Source: Bathymodiolus brooksi (Eukaryota; Mollusca; Bivalvia; Mytilida; Modiolidae). From it: a stretch of 64,000 bases of DNA. Below the pieces are notes generated by a model. It worked only from the letters and a program-made list of their open reading frames with translations. It was not told the origin of the DNA and did not search any database. Numbering within the stretch: position 1 is the first letter of the stretch; each line of letters begins with the position of its first letter. Both the position numbers and the translations under genes were made by a program. The stretch spans positions 60,090,369-60,154,368 of the forward strand of contig OY804588.1 in NCBI GenBank assembly GCA_963680875.1. The letters run 5' to 3'. Below, piece by piece: positions 10,741 through 26,200 of this stretch.

Positions 10741-13671
10741 CCAGAGGCTCTCAAGAGCCTGTATCGTTCACCTGGTTATAAAAAAACCAATTGGTCCTAT
10801 GTAAAAACTATGTCCTGCAGTGGTAGTCATCTTGAAATTACGATCAACATAAAAAACACAAAGTTTGTAAAGGACCTTCCAATGATTGATGCACAGTTTA
10901 GGTTCAATCAGTGCAATAGCTTCAGAGAAAAATATATTTCTGTATTTTCCCCATATCGTCCTGTGTTAATACTATGACCTGTGATGGCAGCCATCTTGGA
11001 TTTCCGATCGGCATAACAAACAGAAACTTTGTAGAGGACCTTCCAATGATCATTCCTGGGCAGTTTGGTTTCAACTGTCCAAGTGGTTTCAGAGAAGAAG
11101 CGTTTTGAAACATTTTCCCCATAGGGTCCAATGTTAAACTAAGTCCTGCCGTAGCCGCCATTTTGAATTTCATATCAGAACAAAAAACGTACAGTTTGTA
11201 GAGGACCATCCAATGAACATTCATGTACAGTTTGGCTTTAATCATATTTGTAGTTTCTGAGGAGAAGGCATTTGAACATTTTCCCATAGGGTCCAATGTT
11301 AATCTATGTCCTGCGGTGGTGGCCATCTTGGATTTCCGATCGGCATAAAAAACACACACCCTGTAGAGGACCTTCCAATGATCATTCCTGGGCAGTTTGG
11401 TTTCAATTATCCAAGTGGTTTCAGAGAAGAAGCGTTTTGAAACATTTTTCCCATAGGGTCCAATGTTAAACTAAGTCCTGCCGTAGCCGCCATTTTGAAT
11501 TTCATATCGGAATAAAAAACGTAAAGTTTGTAGAGGACCATCCAATGAACATTCATGTACAGTTTGGCTTTAATCATATTTGTAGTTTCTGAGTAGAAGG
11601 CATTTGAACATTTTCCCATAGGGTCCAATGTTAATCTATGTCCTGCGGTGGTGGTCATCTTGGATTTCCGATCGGCATAAAAAAACACACACCGTGTAGA
11701 GGACCTTCCAATGATCATTCCTGGGCAGTTTGGTTTCAATTATCCAAGTGGTTTCAGAGAAGAAGCTTTTTGAAACATTTTTCCAATAGGGTCCAATGTT
11801 AAACTAAGTCCTGCCGTAGCCGCCATTTTGAATTTCATATCGGAATAAAAAACGTAAAGTTTGTAGAGGACCATTCAATGAACATTCATGTACAGTTTTG
11901 CTTTAATCATATTTGTAGTTTCTGAGAAGAAGGCATTTGAACATTTTCTCATAGGGTCCAATGTTAATCTATGTCCTGCGGTGGCGGCCATCTTGAATTT
12001 TCGATCGGCATAAAAAAACAGAAACTTTGTAGAGGACCTTCCAATGATCATTCCTGGGCAGTTTGGTTTCAATTGTCCAAGTGGTTTCAGAGAAGAAGCG
12101 TTTTGAAACATTTTTCCCATAGGGTCCAATGTTAAACTAAGTCCTGCCGTAGCCGCCATTTTCAATTTCATATCGGAACAAAAAACGTAAAGTTTGTAGA
12201 GGACCATCCAATGAACATTCATGTACATATTGGCTTTAATAATATTTGTAGTTTCTGAGAAGAAGGCATTTGAACATTTTCCCATAGGGTCCAATGTTAA
12301 TCTATGTCCTGCGGTGGCGGCCATCTTGGATTTCCGATCGGCATAAAAAACATAAAATTTGTAGAGGACCTTCCAATGATCATTCCTGGGCAGTTTGGTT
12401 TCAACTGTCCAAGTGGTTTCAGAGAAGAAGCATTTTGAAACATTTTTCCCATAGGGTCCAATGTTAAACTCAGTCCTGCCGTAGCCGCCATTTTGAATTT
12501 CATACCGGAACAAAAAACCTTAAGATTGTAGAGGACCATCCAATGAACATTCATGTACAGTTTGGCTTTAATAATATTTGTAGTTTCTGAGAAGAAGGCA
12601 TTTGAACATTTTCCCATAGGGTCCAATGTTAATCTATGTATTGCGGTGGCGGCCATCTTGGATTTCCGATCGGCATAAAAAACATAGAATTTCTAGAGGA
12701 CCTTCCAATGATCATTCCTGGGCAGTTTGGTTTCAATTATCCAAGTGGTTTCAGAGAAGAAGCGTTTTGAAACATTTTTCCCATAGGGTTCAATGTTAAA
12801 CTAAGTCCTGCCGTAACCGCCATTTTGAATTTCATACCGGAACAAAAAACGTAATGTTTGTAGAGGACCATCTAATGCACATTCATGTACAGTTTGGCTT
12901 TAATCATATTTGTAGTTTCTGAGTAGAAGGCATTTGAATATTTTCCCATAGGGTCCTATGTTAATCTATGTCCTGCGGTGGCGGCCATCTTGGATTTCCG
13001 ACCGGCATAAAAAACAGAATATTTGTAGAGGACCTTCCAATGATCATTCCTGGGCAGTTTGGTTTCAACTGTCCAAGTGGTTTCAGAGAAGAAGCATTTT
13101 GAAACATTTTTCCCATAGGGTCCAATGTTAAACTAAGTCCTGCCGTAGCCGCCATTTTGAATTTCATATCGGAACAAAAAACCTTAAGATTGTAGAGGAC
13201 CATCCAATGAACATTCATGTACAGTTTGGCTTTAATCATATTTGTAGTTTCTGAGAAGAAGGCATTTGAAACATTTTCCCATAGGGTCCAATGTTAATCT
13301 ATGTCCTGCGATGGCGGCCATCTTGGATTTCCGATCGGCATAAAAATCAGTAACTTGGTAAAGGACATTCCAATGATCATTCCTTTACAGTTTGGGTTCA
13401 GTCAGTTCATTAGTTTCAGAGAAGAAGATCTTTGAAATTTCAGCCAATCAGAGCATATTATTGGCCCTGGCAGCCATATTGAATATCCGACTGGAACGAA
13501 AAACAGTAACTTTGTAGAGGACCATCCAAGGAACATTCCTGCTAAGTTCGGTTCCAATCGGCCAAGTGGTTTCGGAGAAGAAGCTTGAAATGTGAAAAGT
13601 TTACAGACGACAGACGACAGACGACAAGTGATGGCAATAGTTCACCTGGACCTTTGGTCCAGGTGAACTAA
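10741..13671 (+). mobile_element. HINE-like element 1 with seven satellite dimers
   Basis: It starts CCAGAGGCTCTCAAGAGCCT (5' hairpin) and GTTCACCTGG. It ends with the hairpin CACCTGGACC-TTT-GGTCCAGGTG followed by AACTAA. Between 10987 and 13316 lie seven 332-bp dimers. A diverged final unit and an (ACAGACG)n stretch at 13602-13625 precede the 3' end. It lies exactly at the junction between the foldback arm and the truncated LINE, in an A run. Confidence 0.85.
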
Positions 13672-13991
13672 AAATGGGACAATAAAAAATGTTTAACCTT
13701 TCAGGACAATGTAGATAAAGAAAATTTAAATGGACTTTACAATGAGCTCACAAACTCAATAAGTGAAAATATAACTAAAGACAATATAAACGCATCTGTT
13801 AAAAAACTTTGTGATATCTTTGTTGACAGTGCTCAAACGACCTTCGGCACTTATAAAAATAAACGTAAAAATTTAAACAGAAAACCGAAGGGAGATAAAC
13901 CCTGGTTTAATTACGAAGGTAAATTTGCCAGAAAAAACTATCGGAAACTTAAAAGAAAATTTAAAAAGGAAAGGACGGAAACCCTTAAACA
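13672..13991 (+). pseudogene. LINE polyprotein, 5' fragment (before the RT domain)
   Basis: An open frame of about 106 codons begins KWDNKKCLTF and includes KPKGDKPWFNYEGKFARKNY, a pattern of the linker between endonuclease and reverse transcriptase in non-LTR retrotransposons. It stops abruptly at the 5' end of the 15.5-kb HINE-like element and resumes after that element at 29520 in the same frame. The endonuclease domain is absent upstream, so this LINE copy was 5'-truncated or lost its start. Confidence 0.8.
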
Positions 13992-14238
13992 CCAGAGGCT
14001 CTCAAGAGCCTGTATCGTTCACCTGGTTATAAAAAAAACCAATTGGTCCTATGTAAAAACTATGTCCTGCAGTGGTAGTCATCTTGAAATTACGATCAAC
14101 ATAAAAAACACAAAATTGTAAAGGACCTTCCAATGATTGATGCACAGTTTAGGTTCAATCAGTGCAATAGCTTCAGAGAAGAATATATTTCTGTATTTTT
14201 CCCATATGGTCCTGTGTTAATACTATAACCTGTGGTGG

Positions 14239-17200
14239 CAGCCATCTTGGATTTCCGATCGGCATAGCAAACAGAAACTTTGTAGAGGACCTTCCAATGA
14301 TCATTCCTGGGCAGTTTGGTTTCAACTGTCCAAGTGGTTTCAGAGAAGAAGCGTTTTGAAACATTTTTCCCATAGGGTCCAATGTTAAACTAAGTCCTGC
14401 CGTAGCTGCCATTTTGAATTTCATATCAGAACAAAAAACGTAAAGTTTGTAGAGGACCATCCAATGAACATTCATGTACAGTTTGGCTTTAATCATATTT
14501 GTAGTTTCTGAGCAGAAGGCATTTGAACATTTTCCCATAGGGTTCAATGTTAATCTATGTCCTGCGGTGGTGGCCATCTTGGATTTCCGATCGGCATAAA
14601 AAACAGAAACTTTGTAGAGGACCTTCCAATGATCATTCCTGGGCAGTTTGGTTTCAATTATCCAAGAAGTTTCAGAGAAGAAGCGTTTTGAAACATTTTT
14701 CCCATAGGGTCCAATGTTAAACTAAGTCCTGCCGTAGCCGCCATTTTGAATTTCATATCGGAATAAAAAACGTAAAGTTTGTAGAGGACCATCCAATAAA
14801 CATTCATGTACAGTTTGGCTTTAATCATATTTGTAGTTTCTGAGTAGAAGGCATTTGAACATTTTCCCATATGGTCCAATGTTAATCTATGTCCTGCGGT
14901 GGTGGCCATCTTGGATTTCCGATCGGCATAAAAAACACACACCGTGTAGAGGACCTTCCAATGATCATTCCTGGGCAGTTTGGTTTCAATTATCCAAGTG
15001 GTTTCAGAGAAGAAGCGTTTTGAAACATTTTTCCAATAGGGTCCAATGTTAAACTAAGTCCTGCCGTAGCCGCCATTTTCAATTTCATATCGGAACAAAA
15101 AACGTAAAGTTTGTAGAGGACCATCCAATGAACATTCATGTGCATATTGGCTTTAATAATATTTGTAGTTTCTGAGAAGAAGGCATTTGAACATTTTCCC
15201 ATAGGGTCCAATGTTAATCTATGTATTGCGGTGGCAGCCATCTTGGATTTCCAATCGGCATAAAAAACATAAAATTTGTAGAGGACCTTCCAATGATCAT
15301 TCCTGGGCAGTTTGGTTTCAACTGTCCTAGTGATTTCAGAGAAGAAGCGTTTTGAAACATTTTCCCCATAGGGTCCAATGTTAAACTAGGTCCTGCCGTA
15401 GCCGCCATTTTGAATTTCATATCGGAACAAAAAACGTAAAGTTTGTAGAGGACCATCCAATGAACATTCATGTACAGTTTGGCTTTAATCGTATTTGTAG
15501 TTTCTGAGAAGAAGGCATTTGAATATTTTCCCATAGGGTCCAATGTTAATCTATGTCCTGCGGTGGTGGCCATCTTGGATTTCCGATCGCCATAAAAAAC
15601 AGAAAATTTGTAGAGGACCTTCCAATGATCATTCCTGGACAGTTTGGTTTCAACTGTCCAAGTGGTTTCAGAGAAGAAGCATTTTGAAACATTTTTCCCA
15701 TAGGGTCCAATGTTAAACTAAGTCCTGCCGTAGCCGCCATTTTCAATTTCATACCGGAACAAAAAACCTACAGTTTGTAGAGGACCATCTAATGAACATT
15801 CATGTACAGTTTGGCTTTAATCATATTTGTAGTTTCTGAGAAGAAGGCATTTGAATATTTTCCCATATGGTCCAATGTTAATCTATGTCCTGCGGTGGCG
15901 GCCATCTTGGATTTCCGATCGGCATAAAAAACAAAACGTTGTAGAGGACCTTCCAATGATCATTCCTGGGCAGTTTGGTTTCAACTGTCCAAGTGGTTTC
16001 AGAGAAGAAGCATTTTGAAACATTTTTCCCATAGGATCCAATGTTAAACTAAGTCCTGCCGTAGCCGCCATTTTGAATTTCATACCGGAACAAAAAACCT
16101 AAAGTTTGTAGAGGACCATCTAATGAACATTCATGTACAGTTTGGCTTTAATCATATTTGTAGTTTCTGAGAAGAAGGCATTTGAATATTTTCCCATATG
16201 GTCCAATGTTAATCTATGTATTGCGGTGGCGGCCATCTTGGATTTCCGATCGGCATAAAAAACATAAACTTGGTAGAGGACCTTCCAATGATCATTCCTG
16301 GGCAGTTTGGTTTCAACTGTCCAAGTGGTTTCAGAGAAGAAGCATTTTGAAACATTTTTCCCATAGGGTCCAATGTTAAACTAAGTCCTGCCGTAGCCGC
16401 CATTTTGAATTTCATATCGGAACAAAAAACGTAAAGATTGTAGAGGACCATCCAATGAACATTCATGTACAGTTTGGCTTTAATCATATTTGTAGTTTCT
16501 GAGAAGAAGGCATTTGAATATTTTCCCATAGGGTCCAATGTTAATCTATGTATTGCGGTGGCGGCCATCTTGGATTTCCGATCGGCATAAAAAACAGAAA
16601 ATTTGTAGAGGACCTTCCAATGATCATTCCTGGGCAGTTTGGTTTCAATTGTCCAAGTGGTTTCAGAGAAGAAGCATTTTGAAACATTTTTCCCATAGGG
16701 TCCAATGTTAAACTAAGTCCTGTCGTAGCCGCCATTTTGAATTTCATATCGGAACAAAAAACCTTAAGATTGTAGAGGACCATCCAATGAACATTCATGT
16801 ACAGTTTGGCTTTAATCATATTTGTAGTTTCTGAGAAGAAGGCATTTGAATATTTTCCCATAGGGTCCAATGTTAATCTATGTCCTGCGGTGGTGGCCAT
16901 CTTGGATTTCCGATCGGCATAAAAAACATAAACTTTGTAGAGGACCTTCCAATGATCATTCCTGGGTAGTTTGGTTTCAATTGTCCAAGTGGTTTCAGAG
17001 AAGAAGCATTTTGAAACATTTTCCCCATAGGGTCCAATGTTAAACTAAGTCCTGCCGTAGCCGCCATTTTGAATTTCATACCGGAACAAAAAACGTAAAG
17101 TTTGTAGAGGACCATGCAATGAACATTCATGTACAGTTTGGCTTTAATCATATTTGTAGTTTCTGAGTAGAAGGCATTTGAACATTTTCCCATAGGGTCC

Positions 17201-20200
17201 AATGTTAATCTATGTCCTGCGGTGGTGGCCATCTTGGATTTCCGATCGGCATTAAAAACACACACCCTGTAGAGGACCTTCCAATGATCATTCCTGGGCA
17301 GTTTGGTTTCAATTATCGAAGTGGTTTCAGAGAAGAAGCGTTTTGAAACATTTTCCCCATAGGGTCCAATGTTAAACTAAGTCCTGCCGTAGCCGCCATT
17401 TTGAATTTCATATCGGAATAAAAAACGTAAAGTTTGTAGAGGACCATCCAATGAACATTCATGTACAGTTTGGCTTTAATCATATTTGTAGTTTCTGAGA
17501 AGAAGGCATTTGAATATTTTCCCATAGGGTCCTATGTTAATCTATGTCCTGCGGTGGTGGCCATCTTGGATTTCCGATCGGCATAAAAAACAGACACTTT
17601 GTAGAGGACCTTCCAATGATCACTCCTGGGCAGTTTGGTTTCAACTGTCCAAGTGGTTTCAGAGAAGAAGCATTTTGAAACATTTTCCCCATAGGATCCA
17701 ATGTTAAACTAAGTCCTGCCGTAGCCGCCATTTTGAATTTCATACCGGAACAAAAAACGTAAAGTTTGTAGAGGACCATCTAATGAACATTCATGTGCAG
17801 TTTGGCTTTAATCATATTTGTAGTTTCTGAGAAGAAGGCATTTGAATATTTTCCCATAGGGTCCAATGTTAATCTATGTATTGCGGTGGTAGCCATCTTG
17901 GATTTCCAATCGGCATAAAAAACATAAAATTTGTAGAGGACCTTCCAATGATCATTTCTGGGCAGTTTGGTTTCAACTGTCCTAGTGGTTTCAGAGAAGA
18001 AGCATTTTGAAACATTTTCCCCATAGGGTCCAATGTTAAACTAGGTCCTGCCGTAGCCGCCATTTTGAATTTCATATCGGAACAAAAGACCATCCAATGA
18101 ACATTCATGTACAGTTTGGCTTTAATCATATTTGTAGTTTCTGAGAAGAAGGCATTTGAATATTTTCCCATAGGGTCCAATGTTAATCTATGTCCTGCGG
18201 TGGTGGCCATCTTGGATTTCCGATCGGCATAAAAAACAGAAAATTTGTAGAGGACCTTCCAATGATCATTCCTGGGCAGTTTGGTTTCAACTGTCCAAGT
18301 GGTTTCAGAGAAGAAGCATTTTGAAATATTTTTCCCATAGGGTCCAATGTTAAACTAAGTCCTGCCGTAGCCGCCATTTTGAATTTCATACCGGAACAAA
18401 AAACATAAAGTTTGTAGAGGACCATCCAATGAACATTCATGTACAGTTTGGCTTTAATCATATTTGTAGTTTCTGAGAAGAAGGCATTTGAATATTTTCC
18501 CATAGGGTCCAATGTTAATCTATGTCCTGCGGTGGCGGCCATCTTGGATTTCCGATCGGCATAAAAAACAGAAACTTTGTAGAGGACCTTCCAATGATCA
18601 TTCCTGGGCAGTTTGGTTTCAACTGTCCAAGTGGTTTCAGAGAAGAAGCATTTTGAAACATTTTTCCCATAGGGTCCAATGTTAAACTAAGTCCTGCCGT
18701 AGCCGCCATTTTGAATTTCATATCGGAATAAAAAACGTAAAGTTTGTAGAGGACCATCCAATGAACATTCATGTACAGTTTGGCTTTAATCATATTTGTA
18801 TTTTCTGAGAAGAAGGCATTTGAATATTTTCCCATAGGGTCCTATGTTAATCTATGTATTGCGGTGGTGGCCATCTTGGATTTCCGATCGGCATAAAAAA
18901 CAGAAACTTTGTAGAGGACCTTCCAATGATCATTCCTGGGCAGTTTGGTTTCAATTGTCCAAGTGGTTTCAGAGAAGAAGCATTTTGAAACATTTTTCCC
19001 ATAGGGTCCAATGTTAAACTAAGTCCTGCCGTAGCCGCCATTTTGAATTTCATACCGGAACAAAAAACCTAAAGTTTGTAGAGGACCATCTAATGAACAT
19101 TCATGTACAGTTTGGCTTTAATCATATTTGTAGTTTCTGAGAAGAAGGCATTTGAATATTTTCCCATAGGGTCCAATGTTAATCTATGTCCTGCGGTGGC
19201 AGCCATCTTGGATTTCCGATCGGCATAAAAAACAAAAAATTTGTAGAGGACCTTCCAATGATCATTCCTGGGCAGTTTGGTTTCAACTGTCCAAGTGGTT
19301 TCAGAGAAGAAGCATTTTGAAACATTTTTCCCATAGGGTCCAATGTTAAACTAAGTCCTGCCGTAGCCGCCATTTTGAATTTCATATCGGAACAAAAAAC
19401 CTTAAGATTGTAGAGGACCATCCAATGAACATTCATGTACAGTTTGGCTTTAATCATATTTGTAGTTTCTGAGAAGAAGGCATTTGAATATTTTCCCATA
19501 GGGTCCAATGTTAATCTATGTCCTGTGGTGGCGGCAATCTTGGATTTCAGATCGGCATAAAAAACAGAAAATTTGTAGAGGACCTTCCAATGATCATTCC
19601 TGGGCAGTTTGGTTTCAACTGTCCAAGTGGTTTCAGAGAAGAAGCATTTTGAAACATTTTTCCCATAGGGTCCAATGTTAAACTAATTCCTGCCGTAGCC
19701 GCCATTTTCAATTTCATATCGGAACAAAAAACATTAAGATTGTAGAGGACCATCCAATGAACATTCATGTACAGTTTGGCTTTAATCATATTTGTAGTTT
19801 CTGAGAAGAAGGCATTTGAATATTTTCCCATAGGGTCCAATGTTAATCTATGTCCTGCGGTGGTGGCCATCTTGGATTTCCGATCGGCATAAAAAACAGA
19901 AACTTTGTAGAGGACCTTCCAATGATCATTCCTGAGCAGTTTGGTTTCAACTGTCCTAGTGGTTTCAGAGAAGAAGCATTTTGAAACATTTTTCCCATAG
20001 GGTCCAATGTTAAACTAAGTCCTGCCGTAGCCGCCATTTTGAATTTCATACCGGAACAAAAAACCTACAGTTTGTAGAGGGCCATCTAATGAACATTCAT
20101 GTACAGTTTGGCTTTAATCATATTTGTAGTTTCTGAGAAGAAGGCATTTGAATATTTTCCCATAGGGTCCAATGTTAATCTATGTCCTGCGGTGGCGGCC

Positions 20201-23200
20201 ATCTTGGATTTCCGATCGGTATAAAAAACAGAAACTTTGTAGAGGACCTTCCAATGATCATTCCTGGGCAGTTTGGTTTCAACTGTCCAAGTGGTTTCAG
20301 AGAAGAAGCATTTTGAAACATTTTTCCCATAAGGTCCAATGTTAAACTAAGTCCTGCCGTAGCCGCCATTTTCAATTTCATATCGGAATAAAAAACCTTA
20401 AGATTGTAGAGGACCATCCAATGAACATTCATGTACAGTTTGGCTTTAATCATATTTGTAGTTTCTGAGAACAAGGCATTTGAATATTTTCCCATAGGGT
20501 CCTATGTTAATCTATGTCCTGCGGTGGTGGCCATCTTGGATTTCCGATCGGCATAAAAAACAGACACTTTGTAGAGGACCTTCCAATGATCACTCCTGGG
20601 CAGTTTGGTTTCAACTGTCCAAGTGGTTTCAGAGAAGAAGCATTTTGAAACATTTTCCCCATAGGATCCAATGTTAAACTAAGTCCTGCCGTAGCCGCCA
20701 TTTTGAATTTCATACCGGAACAAAAAACGTAAAGTTTGTAGAGGACCATCTAATGAACATTCATGTGCAGTTTGGCTTTAATCATATTTGTAGTTTCTGA
20801 GAAGAAGGCATTTGAATATTTTCCCATAGGGTCCAATGTTAATCTATGTATTGCGGTGGTAGCCATCTTGGATTTCCAATCGGCATAAAAAACATAAAAT
20901 TTGTAGAGGACCTTCCAATGATCATTTCTGGGCAGTTTGGTTTCAACTGTCCTAGTGGTTTCAGAGAAGAAGCATTTTGAAACATTTTCCCCATAGGGTC
21001 CAATGTTAAACTAGGTCCTGCCGTAGCCGCCATTTTGAATTTCATATCGGAACAAAAGACCATCCAATGAACATTCATGTACAGTTTGGCTTTAATCATA
21101 TTTGTAGTTTCTGAGAAGAAGGCATTTGAATATTTTCCCATAGGGTCCAATGTTAATCTATGTCCTGCGGTGGTGGCCATCTTGGATTTCCGATCGGCAT
21201 AAAAAACAGAAACTTTGTAGAGGACCTTCCAATGATCATTCCTGGGCAGTTTGGTTTCAACTGTCCAAGTGGTTTCAGAGAAGAAGCATTTTGAAATATT
21301 TTTCCCATAGGGTCCAATGTTAAACTAAGTCCTGCCGTAGCCGCCATTTTGAATTTCATACCGGAACAAAAAACATAAAGTTTGTAGAGGACCATCTAAT
21401 GAACATTCATGTACAGTTTGGCTTTAATCATATTTGTAGTTTCTGAGAAGAAGGCATTTGAATATTTTCCCATAGGGTCCAATGTTAATCTATGTCCTGC
21501 GGTGGCGGCCATCTTGGATTTCCGATCGGCATAAAAAACAGAAACTTTGTAGAGGACCTTCCAATGATCATTCCTGGGCAGTTTGGTTTCAACTGTCCAA
21601 GTGGTTTCAGAGAAGAAGCATTTTGAAACATTTTTCCCATAGGGTCCAATGTTAAACTAAGTCCTGCCGTAGCCGCCATTTTGAATTTCATATCGGAATA
21701 AAAAACGTAAAGTTTGTAGAGGACCATCCAATGAACATTCATGTACAGTTTGGCTTTAATCATATTTGTATTTTCTGAGAAGAAGGCATTTGAATATTTT
21801 CCCATAGGGTCCTATGTTAATCTATGTATTGCGGTGGTGGCCATCTTGGATTTCCGATCGGCATAAAAAACAGAAACTTTGTAGAGGACCTTCCAATGAT
21901 CATTCCTGGGCAGTTTGGTTTCAATTGTCCAAGTGGTTTCAGAGAAGAAGCATTTTGAAACATTTTTCCCATAGGGTCCAATGTTAAACTAAGTCCTGCC
22001 GTAGCCGCCATTTTGAATTTCATACCGGAACAAAAAACCTAAAGTTTGTAGAGGACCATCTAATGAACATTCATGTACAGTTTGGCTTTAATCATATTTG
22101 TAGTTTCTGAGAAGAAGGCATTTGAATATTTTCCCATAGGGTCCAATGTTAATCTATGTCCTGCGGTGGCGGCCATCTTGGATTTCTGATCGGCATAAAA
22201 AACAGAAACTTTGTAGAGGACCTTCCAATGATCATTCCTGGGCAGTTTGGTTTCAACTGTCCAAGTGGTTTCAGAGAAGAAGCATTTTGAAACATTTTTC
22301 CCATAGGATCCAATGTTAAACTAAGTCCTGCCGTAGCCGCCATTTTGAATTTCATACCGGAACAAAAAACCTTAAGTTTGTAGAGGACCATCTAATGAAC
22401 ATTCATGTACAGTTTGGCTTTAATCATATTTGTAGTTTCTGAGAAGAAGGCATTTGAATATTTTCCCATAGGGTCCAATGTTAATCTATGTCCTGCGGTG
22501 GCAGCCATCTTGGATTTCCGATCGGCATAAAAAACAAAAAATTTGTAGAGGACCTTCCAATGATCATTCCTGGGCAGTTTGGTTTCAACTGTCCAAGTGG
22601 TTTCAGAGAAGAAGCATTTTGAAACATTTTTCCCATAGGGTCCAATGTTAAACTAAGTCCTGCCGTAGCCGCCATTTTGAATTTCATATCGGAACAAAAA
22701 ACCTTAAGATTGTAGAGGACCATCCAATGAACATTCATGTACAGTTTGGCTTTAATCATATTTGTAGTTTCTGAGAAGAAGGCATTTGAATATTTTCCCA
22801 TAGGGTCCAATGTTAATCTATGTCCTGTGGTGGCGGCAATCTTGGATTTCAGATCGGCATAAAAAACAGAAAATTTGTAGAGGACCTTCCAATGATCATT
22901 CCTGGGCAGTTTGGTTTCAACTGTCCAAGTGGTTTCAGAGAAGAAGCATTTTGAAACATTTTTCCCATAGGGTCCAATGTTAAACTAAGTCCTGCCGTAG
23001 CCGCCATTTTCAATTTCATATCGGAACAAAAAACATTAAGATTGTAGAGGACCATCCAATGAACATTCATGTACAGTTTGGCTTTAATCATATTTGTAGT
23101 TTCTGAGAAGAAGGCATTTGAATATTTTCCCATAGGGTCCAATGTTAATCTATGTCCTGCGGTGGTGGCCATCTTGGATTTCCGATCGGCATAAAAAACA

Positions 23201-26200
23201 GAAAATTTGTAGAGGACCTTCCAATGATCATTCCTGGGCAGTTTGGTTTCAACTGTCCTAGTGGTTTCAGAGAAGAAGCATTTTGAAACATTTTTCCCAT
23301 AGGGTCCAATGTTAAATTAAGTCCTGCCGTAGCCGCCATTTTGAATTTCATACCGGAACAAAAAACCTACAGTTTGTAGAGGGCCATCTAATGAACATTC
23401 ATGTACAGTTTGGCTTTAATCATATTTGTAGTTTCTGAGAAGAAGGCATTTGAATATTTTCCCATAGGGTCCAATGTTAATCTATGTCCTGCGGTGGCGG
23501 CCATCTTGGATTTCCGATCGGTATAAAAAACAGAAACTTTGTAGAGGACCTTCCAATGATCATTCCTGGGCAGTTTGGTTTCAACTGTCCAAGTGGTTTC
23601 AGAGAAGAAGCATTTTGAAACATTTTTCCCATAAGGTCCAATGTTAAACTAAGTCCTGCCGTAGCCGCCATTTTCAATTTCATATCGGAACAAAAAACCT
23701 TAAGATTGTAGAGGACCATCCAATGAACATTCATGTACAGTTTGGCTTTAATCATATTTGTAGTTTCTGAGAACAAGGCATTTGAATATTTTCCCATAGG
23801 GTCCAATGTTAATCTATGTATTGCGGTGGCGGCCATCTTGGATTTCCGATCGGCATAAAAAACAGAAACTTTGTAGAGGACCTTCCAATGATCATTCCTG
23901 GGCAGTTTGGTTTCAACTGTCCAAGTGGTTTCAGAGAAGAAGCATTTTGAAACATTTTTCCCATAGGGTCCAATGTTAAACTAAGTCCTGCCGTAGCCGC
24001 CATTTTGAATTTCATATCGGAATAAAAAACGTAAAGTTTGTAGAGGACCATCCAATGAACATTCATGTACAGTTTGGCTTTAATCATATTTGTATTTTCT
24101 GAGAAGAAGGCATTTGAATATTTTCCCATAGGGTCCTATGTTAATCTATGCATTGCGGTGGTGGCCATCTTGGATTTCCGATCGGCATAAAAAACAGAAA
24201 CTTTGTAGAGGACCTTCCAATGATCATTCCTGGGCAGTTTGGTTTCAATTGTCCAAGTGGTTTCAGAGAAGAAGCATTTTGAAACATTTTTCCCATAGGG
24301 TCCAATGTTAAACTAAGTCCTGCCGTAGCCGCCATTTTGAATTTCATACCGGAACAAAAAACCTAAAGTTTGTAGAGGACCATCTAATGAACATTCATGT
24401 ACAGTTTGGCTTTAATCATATTTGTAGTTTCTGAGAAGAAGGCATTTGAATATTTTCCCATAGGGTCCAATGTTAATCTATGTCCTGCGGTGGCGGCCAT
24501 CTTGGATTTCCGATCGGCATAAAAAACAGAAACTTTGTAGAGGACCTTCCAATGATCATTCCTGGGCAGTTTGGTTTCAACTGTCCAAGTGGTTTCAGAG
24601 AAGAAGCATTTTGAAACATTTTTCCCATAGGGTCCAATGTTAAACTAAGTCCTGCCGTAGCCGCCATTTTGAATTTCATATCGGAATAAAAAACGTAAAG
24701 TTTGTAGAGGACCATCCAATGAACATTCATGTACAGTTTGGCTTTAATCATATTTGTATTTTCTGAGAAGAAGGCATTTGAATATTTTCCCATAGGGTCC
24801 TATGTTAATCTATGTATTGCGGTGGTGGCCATCTTGGATTTCCGATCGGCATAAAAAACAGAAACTTTGTAGAGGACCTTCCAATGATCATTCCTGGGCA
24901 GTTTGGTTTCAATTGTCCAAGTGGTTTCAGAGAAGAAGCATTTTGAAACATTTTTCCCATAGGGTCCAATGTTAAACTAAGTCCTGCCGTAGCCGCCATT
25001 TTGAATTTCATACCGGAACAAAAAACCTAAAGTTTGTAGAGGACCATCTAATGAACATTCATGTACAGTTTGGCTTTAATCATATTTGTAGTTTCTGAGA
25101 AGAAGGCATTTGAATATTTTCCCATAGGGTCCAATGTTAATCTATGTCCTGCGGTGGCGGCCATCTTGGATTTCTGATCGGCATAAAAAACAGAAACTTT
25201 GTAGAGGACCTTCCAATGATCATTCCTGGGCAGTTTGGTTTCAACTGTCCAAGTGGTTTCAGAGAAGAAGCATTTTGAAACATTTTTCCCATAGGATCCA
25301 ATGTTAAACTAAGTCCTGCCGTAGCCGCCATTTTGAATTTCATACCGGAACAAAAAACCTTAAGTTTGTAGAGGACCATCTAATGAACATTCATGTACAG
25401 TTTGGCTTTAATCATATTTGTAGTTTCTGAGAAGAAGGCATTTGAATATTTTCCCATAGGGTCCAATGTTAATCTATGTCCTGCGGTGGCAGCCATCTTG
25501 GATTTCCGATCGGCATAAAAAACAAAAAATTTGTAGAGGACCTTCCAATGATCATTCCTGGGCAGTTTGGTTTCAACTGTCCAAGTGGTTTCAGAGAAGA
25601 AGCATTTTGAAACATTTTTCCCATAGGGTCCAATGTTAAACTAAGTCCTGCCGTAGCCGCCATTTTGAATTTCATATCGGAACAAAAAACCTTAAGATTG
25701 TAGAGGACCATCCAATGAACATTCATGTACAGTTTGGCTTTAATCATATTTGTAGTTTCTGAGAAGAAGGCATTTGAATATTTTCCCATAGGGTCCAATG
25801 TTAATCTATGTCCTGTGGTGGCGGCAATCTTGGATTTCAGATCGGCATAAAAAACAGAAAATTTGTAGAGGACCTTCCAATGATCATTCCTGGGCAGTTT
25901 GGTTTCAACTGTCCAAGTGGTTTCAGAGAAGAAGCATTTTGAAACATTTTTCCCATAGGGTCCAATGTTAAACTAAGTCCTGCCGTAGCCGCCATTTTCA
26001 ATTTCATATCGGAACAAAAAACCTTAAGATTGTAGAGGACCATCCAATGAACATTCATGTACAGTTTGGCTTTAATCATATTTGTAGTTTCTGAGAAGAA
26101 GGCATTTGAATATTTTCCCATAGGGTCCAATGTTAATCTATGTCCTGCGGTGGTGGCCATCTTGGATTTCCGATCGGCATAAAAAACAGAAACTTTGTAG